Position numbers and translations under genes: made by a program
The notes under the pieces: generated by a model
What the model saw: the letters and a program-made list of their open reading frames with translations, nothing else
The model's database searches: none
What the model was told of the DNA's origin: nothing
In this document: one piece after another, positions 1-5,564 of the stretch
Layout: each line of letters starts with the position of its first letter
Position numbering within the stretch: position 1 is the first letter of the stretch
Source of the DNA: an uncultured Porphyromonas sp.
Lineage (GTDB): Bacteria > Bacteroidota > Bacteroidia > Bacteroidales > Porphyromonadaceae
Reading direction: 5' to 3'
Length of the DNA stretch: 5,665 nucleotides
Assembly (NCBI GenBank): GCA_945965245.1
Contig: CAMFNC010000181.1
Coordinates: forward strand, 1-5,665

Positions 1-249
1 ATGAGTGTTGTTAGTCCTTTCATCTGTGTCGATAGGAGGAGGATTAACTTGCTATTATTATAAGGTTTATCGCATCGAAAACGAAATTGTATGCCCTCTA
101 ATGTAAAAAAATGTTTGTTTTCAACGGAAAAGGAGTGAATGAGGATGGGGTGTGTGATTTTTTTTGTGGTAAATTTAAAAAGAGTGTGAATACTGCAAAG
201 AAAAATTTATCTTTGTCAAATATTTCTATTTCATAGACACTTCTTTTTC
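1..249. other. Non-coding leader upstream of the locus
   Basis: No convincing gene is present. A 20-codon frame from the ATG at position 1 stops at 61-63, and a second short open stretch stops at 104-106; neither has a recognisable product. A weak 5-bp hairpin (TTTTC, 118-122, with GAAAA, 127-131) is present. The last 60 or so bases are very A/T-rich and hold the candidate promoter listed separately. I looked for long inverted repeats like those flanking invertible capsule promoters in Bacteroides fragilis and saw none, but the window may begin inside such a region. Confidence 0.55.
185..215 (+). promoter_or_regulatory. Candidate Bacteroides-type promoter for the operon
   Basis: TATCTTTG at 208-215 matches the Bacteroides -7 consensus TAnnTTTG exactly. 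TGTG at 185-188 is a 3-of-4 match to the -33 TTTG element, with a 19-base spacer, which is within the usual range. Transcription would start near 220-225, leaving an A/T-rich untranslated leader of about 25-30 bases before the ATG at 250. The -7 element overlaps a perfect 6-bp dyad (CAAAGA 196-201, TCTTTG 210-215). Assignment is by consensus match only. Confidence 0.55.
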
Positions 250-2199
250 ATGACAGATATAAATATCTCAAAACCTTCCAAACGCAAAGTTTGGTTGCTG
301 AGTTTTATCCGACATCTATATAATAGACCATTCGTTAATCGTTGGCTTATTTTTTTATTGGATGTGATGGGGGCATGGATTAGTTCCTTGCTTACCTATG
401 GTTTTTTCAGATATACGCTTCGCCCTTTCGCCGCAAACAATGATTTGGTCTTCATTGGTGTTTCGTTGTCGGTTGTATTGGTGATAATTTTGCTGTTTGC
501 TACTTATAAAGGAGTGGTGCGTCACTCTACGCTCAACGAAGTAAACCGCATCATGTGGGCAATGTGTACCAAAAGTTTTTTGTTGTACCTTACACTTTGG
601 CTGATTTTTCCGGGATATAGCCGCTATGTATATATCCTCTTTTTTGTGGATTGGGCCATGAGTTCTTTCATATTGGTGAGTCTGCGCTCGTTGGTTGTTA
701 ATGTCTACCATCGCGTCATTCGTCCGCATGTCAAGCATAAACAGACCTGGATTTATGGCAATGGTCCTCGCAGTGCCAGCCTTTCTTATCTCTTGTCCAC
801 CGGTGCTGTTCCTCCTTATATGCCCACCTTGGTTATCACACGGGAAAAAAGTCAGGGTCTCAGGCTTTCCGGGATGCCGCTTCGCTCTTTTGATGATGAG
901 TATTCCATCAAGGTGCTGATGGATACCTTTGGCACACCCGATGTGGTTATATTCCCGGACTCGGCTTCTGTGTCGGAAGAGCGTGACCGTTTGGTAGAGT
1001 TTTGCTTAAATAGCGGTGTCGAATTGATGATGGCACCGGATTATGAAGCACTGACCGACGTCAATCAGGCCAAAAGGCGAATTCGTGAAATCCGGATTGA
1101 GGATTTGCTGGGTCGTCCCACCATTCAAGTTCCGATGGGTGAAGTTCGCCGTGAATTGGAAGGCAAGGTGGTCATGATTACGGGTGCAGCCGGCTCCATC
1201 GGTAGCGAAATTGTGCGTCAGGTTGCTCGGATGCAAGTGAAAAAGTTGGTGCTTTTTGATAACGCCGAGTCGCCTTTGCACAATATCCGTTTGGAAATCG
1301 AACGTAAGCATCCCGAAGTGGAAATGTATCCCATCATCGGAGACGTGCGCAGTGAAGATCGTTTGCGTTTCGTATTCGATAAATTCCATCCTCAATATAT
1401 TTTCCATGCCGCTGCCTATAAACATGTGCCACTGATGGAAGAAAACCCCTGCGAAGCCGTGGCTGTCAATGTGAAAGGTACTTACGAATTGGCTCAGATG
1501 GCAGTGCAATATGGCGTGGAGAAATTCGTTATGGTATCCACCGATAAAGCCGTTCGCCCCACCAATGTCATGGGCTCAACGAAACGAGTAGCCGAAATGA
1601 TTGTTCAGAGCATGGATAGAGGAGTAAAGAACGGAACATTGCCGGGTAGAACTCGTTTCATTACCACTCGCTTTGGTAATGTGCTGGGGTCTAATGGTTC
1701 GGTTATACCGCTATTCCGTCAGCAGATAGAGCAAGGTGGGCCGCTTACGGTCACAGACCCCTGTATTACTCGTTTCTTCATGACTATCCCCGAAGCTTGT
1801 TCGTTGGTTCTGGAAGCCGGCATGATGGGACAGGGTGGCGAAATTTTTGCTTTCGATATGGGAGAAGCCATGAAAATTGATACCTTAGCACGTAATATGA
1901 TAAAGTTGTCGGGTTTGCGTCCCGATATCGATATCAAAATAGAATATGTGGGTTTGCGCCCCGGCGAGAAGCTCTATGAAGAGGTATTGCACGACAAGGA
2001 GACCACTTTGCCCACGCATAACCCCAAAATCAGAGTGGCCAAGGTGCGAGAGTGCGAAATGAAAGAAGTAACCCCCTTCGTGGAGAAAATGATAGCCTGT
2101 TCGACGGAAATCAAGCAGATGGATACCGTGGCAGCCATCAAAGAGTTGGTGCCCGAATTCAAGAGCAAAAACTCCCCTTACGAAGTCTTAGACAAATAG
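250..2199 (+). CDS. Membrane-bound NDP-sugar 4,6-dehydratase (WbpM/CapD-like)
   Basis: This 649-residue protein belongs to the large WbpM/FlaA1/CapD family of inner-membrane nucleotide-sugar 4,6-dehydratases, which typically convert UDP-GlcNAc to a 4-keto-6-deoxy sugar for surface glycans. About four membrane helices lie at residues 32-56, 66-84, 106-120 and 126-148. A CoA-binding-like Rossmann domain follows (about 165-270), then the SDR catalytic domain (about 300-590). The NAD(P)-binding glycine motif GAAGSIG is at 312-318. Other family blocks are AAAYKHVPLMEENP (387-400), STDKAVRPTNVMGSTKR (430-446), RFGNVLGSNGSVIPLF (474-489) and GLRPGEKLYEE (568-578). The usual SDR tyrosine is Met441, giving a Ser-Met-Lys arrangement with Lys445, as known for WbpM. 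Length is normal for the family, so the gene looks intact. The ATG at 250 follows a plausible promoter and precedes the first helix. It is probably the first gene of the operon. Exact substrate is inferred, not shown. Confidence 0.92.
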   Translation: MTDINISKPSKRKVWLLSFIRHLYNRPFVNRWLIFLLDVMGAWISSLLTYGFFRYTLRPFAANNDLVFIGVSLSVVLVIILLFATYKGVVRHSTLNEVNRIMWAMCTKSFLLYLTLWLIFPGYSRYVYILFFVDWAMSSFILVSLRSLVVNVYHRVIRPHVKHKQTWIYGNGPRSASLSYLLSTGAVPPYMPTLVITREKSQGLRLSGMPLRSFDDEYSIKVLMDTFGTPDVVIFPDSASVSEERDRLVEFCLNSGVELMMAPDYEALTDVNQAKRRIREIRIEDLLGRPTIQVPMGEVRRELEGKVVMITGAAGSIGSEIVRQVARMQVKKLVLFDNAESPLHNIRLEIERKHPEVEMYPIIGDVRSEDRLRFVFDKFHPQYIFHAAAYKHVPLMEENPCEAVAVNVKGTYELAQMAVQYGVEKFVMVSTDKAVRPTNVMGSTKRVAEMIVQSMDRGVKNGTLPGRTRFITTRFGNVLGSNGSVIPLFRQQIEQGGPLTVTDPCITRFFMTIPEACSLVLEAGMMGQGGEIFAFDMGEAMKIDTLARNMIKLSGLRPDIDIKIEYVGLRPGEKLYEEVLHDKETTLPTHNPKIRVAKVRECEMKEVTPFVEKMIACSTEIKQMDTVAAIKELVPEFKSKNSPYEVLDK

Positions 2200-2277
2200 T
2201 ATAAAGATTAGGAGCTTTGCCGAAAGGTCGGGTCTGTTTCAGACACGCATTCGCATGGAGCAAGGCCTGTGTTTTTA
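2200..2277 (+). promoter_or_regulatory. Structured intergenic leader before upxY
   Basis: The gap holds a perfect hairpin GTCTG-TTT-CAGAC (2232-2244). A second possible stem pairs 2241-2247 (AGACACG) with 2268-2274 (TGTGTTT), including two G-U pairs. The two stems share bases 2241-2244, so they are mutually exclusive. The second ends in TTTTT (2272-2276), just before the upxY ATG. A short CTTT/AAAG pairing flanks 2219-2222. This could be a weak attenuator or an UpxY-responsive leader, but the second stem is weak with a long loop, so the regulatory role is speculative. No consensus TAnnTTTG promoter is seen here, which favours co-transcription with the upstream gene. Confidence 0.3.
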
Positions 2278-2940
2278 ATGAGTATAAATTCGGAAAAGAG
2301 TTTACTCAAGTCCCCAACATGTACGACGGTTACTACAATCGACGACGCCGTAGGCATATCAAGAAGTCAAGAACAAGTTGATAAAAAACAGTGGTACATT
2401 GCTATCGTTAATAATAACTCAGCCAGGAATTGTGGTGAAAAACTGGAAGCACGTATTGCTCATCAGGATGAGAGTTCCAAAGATTATGAGGTGTATGTCC
2501 CTTCTCAAAAAGTGCTGAAAGTCGATAAAGATGGCAAGCGTAAAACGGTACAGAAGATGGTATTCCCCTCTTTAGTTCTGATTCACTGTACAGATAAATT
2601 GCGTAGAGAGGAAATTGTTCGTTTACCCTATATCAAACGTTTCATGGTCAATATCGCCGGCAGGCCGAATGATAAAGGTATTCGTCCCATAGCCATTATT
2701 CCGGATAAGCAGATTGCCAACCTGAAACGGATGTTGTGCGATGGCGACGGCGAAGTCTCCTTTGACAGCACTATAAACATTCCCTTGGGGGCTAAAGTGC
2801 GTATCCATTCGGGTAGTTTGGCTGGCTTGGAGGGAAATGTGGTGGAGTCCGAAGGAGGTGCTCCATACCTCATTCTTCAGATAGACTTTTTGGGCTATGC
2901 CAAGATGAAAATCGCCAAAGAATTAATAGAAGTGATATAA
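2278..2940 (+). CDS. upxY: UpxY-family transcription antiterminator (NusG-like)
   Basis: This 220-residue protein is a specialised NusG paralogue. UpxY proteins are encoded near the start of Bacteroides capsule operons and prevent premature termination within their own operon. The NGN domain runs from about residue 38 (KQWYIAIV) to about 155 and includes YEVYVPSQKVL (70-80), MVFPSLVLIH (94-103) and LPYIKRFMVNIAG (116-128). The KOW-like region lies at about 168-195 (PLGAKVRIHSGSLAGLEGNVV), followed by the C-terminal block LGYAKMKIAKELIEVI (205-220). About 37 polar, Thr/Ser-rich residues precede the NGN domain, making it longer than a minimal UpxY. I chose the ATG at 2278; a GTG at 2269 would add three residues. 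It sits second, after the dehydratase, and is not followed by the usual upxZ. Function is inferred from family and context. Confidence 0.9.
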   Translation: MSINSEKSLLKSPTCTTVTTIDDAVGISRSQEQVDKKQWYIAIVNNNSARNCGEKLEARIAHQDESSKDYEVYVPSQKVLKVDKDGKRKTVQKMVFPSLVLIHCTDKLRREEIVRLPYIKRFMVNIAGRPNDKGIRPIAIIPDKQIANLKRMLCDGDGEVSFDSTINIPLGAKVRIHSGSLAGLEGNVVESEGGAPYLILQIDFLGYAKMKIAKELIEVI

Positions 2941-2970
2941 ACCTAAGATAGAGAAAAGGGTATGATTGGG

Positions 2971-3149
2971 GGAGTCGGCATGATGGGTCAAGGTATGAGC
3001 TTGCGAAATAAAAGAAGTAACCCCCTCGTGGAGAAGATGGTGGCGCGTTCGGTGGAAATCACGCGGATGGAAATCCCGTGGCAGCCATCAAAGAGTTGAT
3101 GTCCGAATTCGAGTGCAAAAACTCCCCCTACGAAAATTTAGACAAATAA
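2971..3149 (+). pseudogene. Decayed duplicate of the dehydratase gene 3' end
   Basis: Two blocks align with the intact dehydratase gene. Positions 2971-2994 match 1813-1836 (20 of 24 bases), encoding a GMMGQG-like stretch. Positions 2990-3149 match 2041-2199 at roughly 85% identity by hand alignment, down to the stop codon. The blocks are joined by a 209-base internal deletion. Inside the second block there is a 1-base loss near 3025 and a 2-base gain near 3073, so the homologous codons fall successively in all three frames and no protein is made from it. The final frame reads KELMSEFECKNSPYENLDK-stop, against KELVPEFKSKNSPYEVLDK-stop in the intact gene. The remnant ends 5 bases before the next start codon. 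A 45-codon open frame from the ATG at 2962 crosses it, but mixes frames relative to the parent and is unlikely to be a real gene. The divergence suggests origin from a related locus, not a fresh copy. Confidence 0.9.
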
Positions 3150-3154
3150 AAGTT

Positions 3155-3910
3155 ATGAAAAAAAAGATAGGAATTATCATTCAGGCAAGAATGGGTTCTT
3201 CTCGTCTCCCTGGGAAAATACTTAGACCTTTTTACGGAGAAAAAACTCTTATAGAGGTTCTTCTGTCTAATTTAAAAAAGATAGATGGTGTAAAAATTAT
3301 CGTAGCAACATCTGTAAATTCTAACAATGATCAATTGGAGAATTTCTTGAAAGAGAGAAATGAGATTGTTTATAGAGGATCGGAAAATGATGTCTTAGAA
3401 CGGTTTATTTGTGCCGCAGAAGATAATAATATTGATGGCATTATTCGTGTTTGTTCAGATAATCCTTTCCTAGACCATAAAAGTATTTTGACTTTGATAA
3501 AGAAGGCAGAAAACAATAATGCTGATTATATCGGTTTTAGAATAAATGGTATGCCATCAATAAAAACTCATTTTGGTTTTTGGGCAGAGTATGTTTCGCT
3601 TGGTGCGTTAAAAAAAGTATACAGCTCAACAACAGAAAAGCAAGCACATGAGCACGTGACCATTAACATTTATTCAAATCCTGATGAGTATATTTGTGAG
3701 TGGATTAAGTGTCCTGATTTTCTCCAAGGGCGAAATGATATTCGCTTAACGGTTGATACTCTTGAAGATATGGCCGTCGCTCAAAAAGTTTATCAAGATT
3801 TAATAGTCCAAAATTCTGATTTTGGACTAAAAGAGGTTGTTGAGTACTTAGATAGCCATCCAGTGATAACTCTATCAATGAAAAGGATTATGAATCAAAA
3901 TAAAAAGTGA
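3155..3910 (+). CDS. spsF: SpsF-type cytidylyltransferase (CMP-nonulosonate synthetase candidate)
   Basis: This 251-residue cytosolic protein matches the SpsF family of nucleotidyltransferases (a GT-A-like fold related to KdsB and NeuA), expected to transfer CMP from CTP to an acidic sugar. The nucleotide-binding signature QARMGSSRLPGK is at residues 10-21. Other family blocks are GSENDVLERF (75-84), RVCSDNPFLD (98-107), HEHVT (165-169) and RLTVDTLED (197-205). Length is normal for the family. The ATG at 3155 is chosen because the protein then begins MKKKIGIIIQARMG, the family N terminus; a GTG at 3113 would read 14 codons out of the pseudogene and is unlikely. The next gene begins one base after the stop, so translation is probably coupled. 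Pairing with a NeuB-type synthase mirrors the SpsE/SpsF pair of Bacillus spore polysaccharide operons. Base composition is clearly lower in G+C than the two upstream genes. The activated sugar is inferred from neighbours. Confidence 0.85.
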   Translation: MKKKIGIIIQARMGSSRLPGKILRPFYGEKTLIEVLLSNLKKIDGVKIIVATSVNSNNDQLENFLKERNEIVYRGSENDVLERFICAAEDNNIDGIIRVCSDNPFLDHKSILTLIKKAENNNADYIGFRINGMPSIKTHFGFWAEYVSLGALKKVYSSTTEKQAHEHVTINIYSNPDEYICEWIKCPDFLQGRNDIRLTVDTLEDMAVAQKVYQDLIVQNSDFGLKEVVEYLDSHPVITLSMKRIMNQNKK

Positions 3911-3911
3911 A

Positions 3912-4964
3912 ATGATAAAAAAAGGTGAAACATATATTATTGGCGAGATAGGTCAGAACCATAATGGGTCTGTTGATATTGCTAAGTTGATAGTTGAGTT
4001 GATATCTCGTCCTGTTAATGAAGAAGTTTTCGGGTTTGACTTAAAGCCTATGAATGCTGTAAAGTTAACTAAACGTGATTTGACAGAAGAGTTGACTACT
4101 ACTCAAATGAATCGCAAATATGATACACCTAATTCTTTTGGACGCACCTATGGGGAACATCGTGCATTTTTGGAATTATCAGATGAAGAGCATTTTGAGG
4201 TATATAGGTATGCGAAATCATTAGGTTTGGATTTTGTGGAAACATTGTGTGCTAAAGGGTGCTTGTCTTTGCTGAAACTTTTTATACCGGATTATTTGAA
4301 GGTCGCAAGTAGAGATTTGACAAATCTTCCTCTTTTAGAGGCGATGTCTGAAACAAAGATCCCTATTATTTTATCAACAGGAATGGCGGGTAAAAAAGAA
4401 TTGGACGATGCTTTGAATGTTATCACAAAATATCATTCAGATATTTCAATTTTACACTGTGTGTCACAATATCCTACGCATCCCGATAATCTCAATCTGA
4501 ATACAATATTGTATCTGAAAGAGAATTATTCAGGTTATAAAATAGGATTTTCCGATCATACTATTGGAATATCAGCTCCTGTTGTTGCTGTTGGCATGGG
4601 AGCAGAAATTATTGAGAAGCATATAACAATAGATAGACATATGAAAGGAACGGATCAAGCGGGTTCTTTAGGTCCTGATGGAGTCAATAGAATGGTTCGT
4701 GATATTCGTATATGTGAAAAGTGGATGGGAGTAAAAGATTTGTATATTGATCAAAGTGTAACTTCTTCTAAAATAAAATTGGAACGCTCTATTGCTACAC
4801 TTCGTGACATGAAAAAGGGAGAAATCCTAAAGGAGGAAGACTTGCACATGTTAAGTCCGGGTGATGGCTTCAAATGGAATCAACTTTCATTGGTTGTAGG
4901 CTGTGCATTATTAGAAGATATTCCGGCAAATGAGGTGATATACCCAAGTCACTTGGGATTGTGA
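3912..4964 (+). CDS. neuB: NeuB/NANS-family nonulosonate (9-phosphate) synthase
   Basis: This 350-residue enzyme belongs to the sialic acid synthase family, which condenses phosphoenolpyruvate with a six-carbon sugar to give a nine-carbon keto acid. The N-terminal TIM barrel carries GEIGQNHNGS (11-20), the substrate/PEP lysine region AVKL (49-52), YGEHRAFLELS (80-90), LSTGMA (154-159), LHCVSQYP (181-188), GFSDHTIG (212-219) and IIEKHITIDR (233-242). His216 and His237 correspond to the family's metal ligands. The C-terminal antifreeze-like SAF domain runs from about 290 (RSIATLRDMKKGE) to the end. EIGQNH, the TYGEHR-FLE block and the KGTDQ segment resemble animal Neu5Ac-9-phosphate synthase as I recall it, suggesting a phosphorylated substrate such as mannose-6-P or ManNAc-6-P. 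Unusual points are about 15 extra residues around 32-48 and Gln249 where relatives often have His. The ATG lies one base after the preceding stop. Substrate choice is not proven. Confidence 0.9.
   Translation: MIKKGETYIIGEIGQNHNGSVDIAKLIVELISRPVNEEVFGFDLKPMNAVKLTKRDLTEELTTTQMNRKYDTPNSFGRTYGEHRAFLELSDEEHFEVYRYAKSLGLDFVETLCAKGCLSLLKLFIPDYLKVASRDLTNLPLLEAMSETKIPIILSTGMAGKKELDDALNVITKYHSDISILHCVSQYPTHPDNLNLNTILYLKENYSGYKIGFSDHTIGISAPVVAVGMGAEIIEKHITIDRHMKGTDQAGSLGPDGVNRMVRDIRICEKWMGVKDLYIDQSVTSSKIKLERSIATLRDMKKGEILKEEDLHMLSPGDGFKWNQLSLVVGCALLEDIPANEVIYPSHLGL
4943..4957 (+). repeat. Perfect palindrome at the 3' end of the synthase gene
   Basis: CCCAAGT and ACTTGGG are exact reverse complements around a single C. 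As RNA this folds to a 5-bp stem (CCCAA/TTGGG) with a 5-base loop. It overlaps the codons for the last residues of the synthase (PSHLG). No T-tract follows, so it is not a standard intrinsic terminator. A role in mRNA processing or stability is possible; chance within coding sequence is also possible. Confidence 0.4.
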
Positions 4965-5060
4965 AATTATGATAGAGGATATAGGATGAGCAGTCAATTG
5001 ATATTTTAATACTTATACACAAATCGTTCTTGTTTTTTAACTTATAATTTACTATCAGTG
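4965..5060. other. A/T-rich gap between synthase and phosphatase
   Basis: The gap holds only short frames, for example seven codons from the ATG at 4986, and nothing I recognise. It has several A/T-rich stretches but no exact TAnnTTTG promoter element and no hairpin followed by a T-run. The gap is much larger than the single base between the two preceding genes. Confidence 0.4.
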
Positions 5061-5564
5061 ATGATAATCAATACGAAGATGACTTTACCTAAATTGATTC
5101 TTACAGATATAGATGGTGTATGGACGGATGGTGGTATGTATTATGATCAAATGGGGAATGAGTGGAAAAAATTTAACACGTATGATAGTGCCGGAGTTCT
5201 ATTTGCACATAAAAGAGGAATACCTGTAGGAATAATCACGGGTGAAGACACAGCGATTGTGAAACGGAGAGCTGAAAAACTCAAAGTCGATTTCCTTTTT
5301 CAGGGTGTTTCAAATAAGCTTTCGCTTATAGAGGAATTATGCTCTAATTTAGGAATCTGTTTATCTCAGGTAGCTTACATCGGAGATGATCTTAATGATA
5401 TCGAAGTTCTAAAATCTGTAGGCTTTTCCGGAGTTCCAGCAAGTGCGCCAACCTATATTCAAGCATTAGCTAATGTCAGACTTTATAAAAAAGGAGGAGA
5501 AGGCGTTTTTCGAGAATTTGTAGAAACTTTGATTTTTAATTTAAATCCAAATGTGTCCTTGTAA
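5061..5564 (+). CDS. KdsC-like HAD phosphatase (nonulosonate-9-phosphate phosphatase)
   Basis: This 167-residue protein is a cap-less C0-type HAD phosphatase of the KdsC family, which usually acts as a tetramer and removes phosphate from Kdo-8-P or a nonulosonate 9-phosphate. Motif I is LTDIDGVWTDGG (14-25, Asp16 nucleophile and Asp18 acid/base). Motif II is ITGE (Thr60). Motif III is Lys86 in VSNKL. Motif IV is GDDLND (108-113). The C-terminal GGEGVFREFVE (145-155) is the loop that reaches a neighbouring active site in this family. The sequence is strikingly similar to my recollection of the Bacteroides thetaiotaomicron KDN-9-phosphate phosphatase BT1713. Combined with the synthase upstream, this favours a KDN or Neu5Ac 9-phosphate substrate over Kdo-8-P. 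The start is uncertain: ATG 5061 is used here, GTG 5058 is adjacent, and ATG 5079 gives the shorter N terminus (MTLPKLILTDIDG) most typical of the family. It lies 96 bases after the synthase stop. Confidence 0.9.
   Translation: MIINTKMTLPKLILTDIDGVWTDGGMYYDQMGNEWKKFNTYDSAGVLFAHKRGIPVGIITGEDTAIVKRRAEKLKVDFLFQGVSNKLSLIEELCSNLGICLSQVAYIGDDLNDIEVLKSVGFSGVPASAPTYIQALANVRLYKKGGEGVFREFVETLIFNLNPNVSL

Noticed and set aside
1..249. Invertible promoter with flanking inverted repeats
   Set aside because: Many Bacteroides capsule promoters invert, so I looked for paired long repeats, but found only 5-6 bp dyads. The other flank could lie outside the window.
1006..1509. Long minus-strand open frame inside the dehydratase gene
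   Set aside because: It is the antisense shadow of a well-conserved gene; its translation is His/Phe-rich with no family motif. The same applies to the other antisense frames at 355-738, 1719-2168 and 2623-2873.
2962..3099. A 45-codon + strand frame between upxY and spsF
   Set aside because: Its codons come from different frames of the parental dehydratase sequence (one part in frame, one part frameshifted), so it is an accidental reading of the pseudogene and not a small gene.
3113..3154. GTG start giving a 14-residue longer cytidylyltransferase
   Set aside because: The extra residues are read from the remnant in a frame different from its parental one; the ATG at 3155 gives the normal family N terminus.
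5061..5564. Dedicated Kdo-8-phosphate phosphatase for lipid A core synthesis
   Set aside because: The fold is the same, but the position after a nonulosonate synthase and the resemblance to the KDN-9-phosphate enzyme fit capsule sugar synthesis better; no kdsA or kdsB is nearby.
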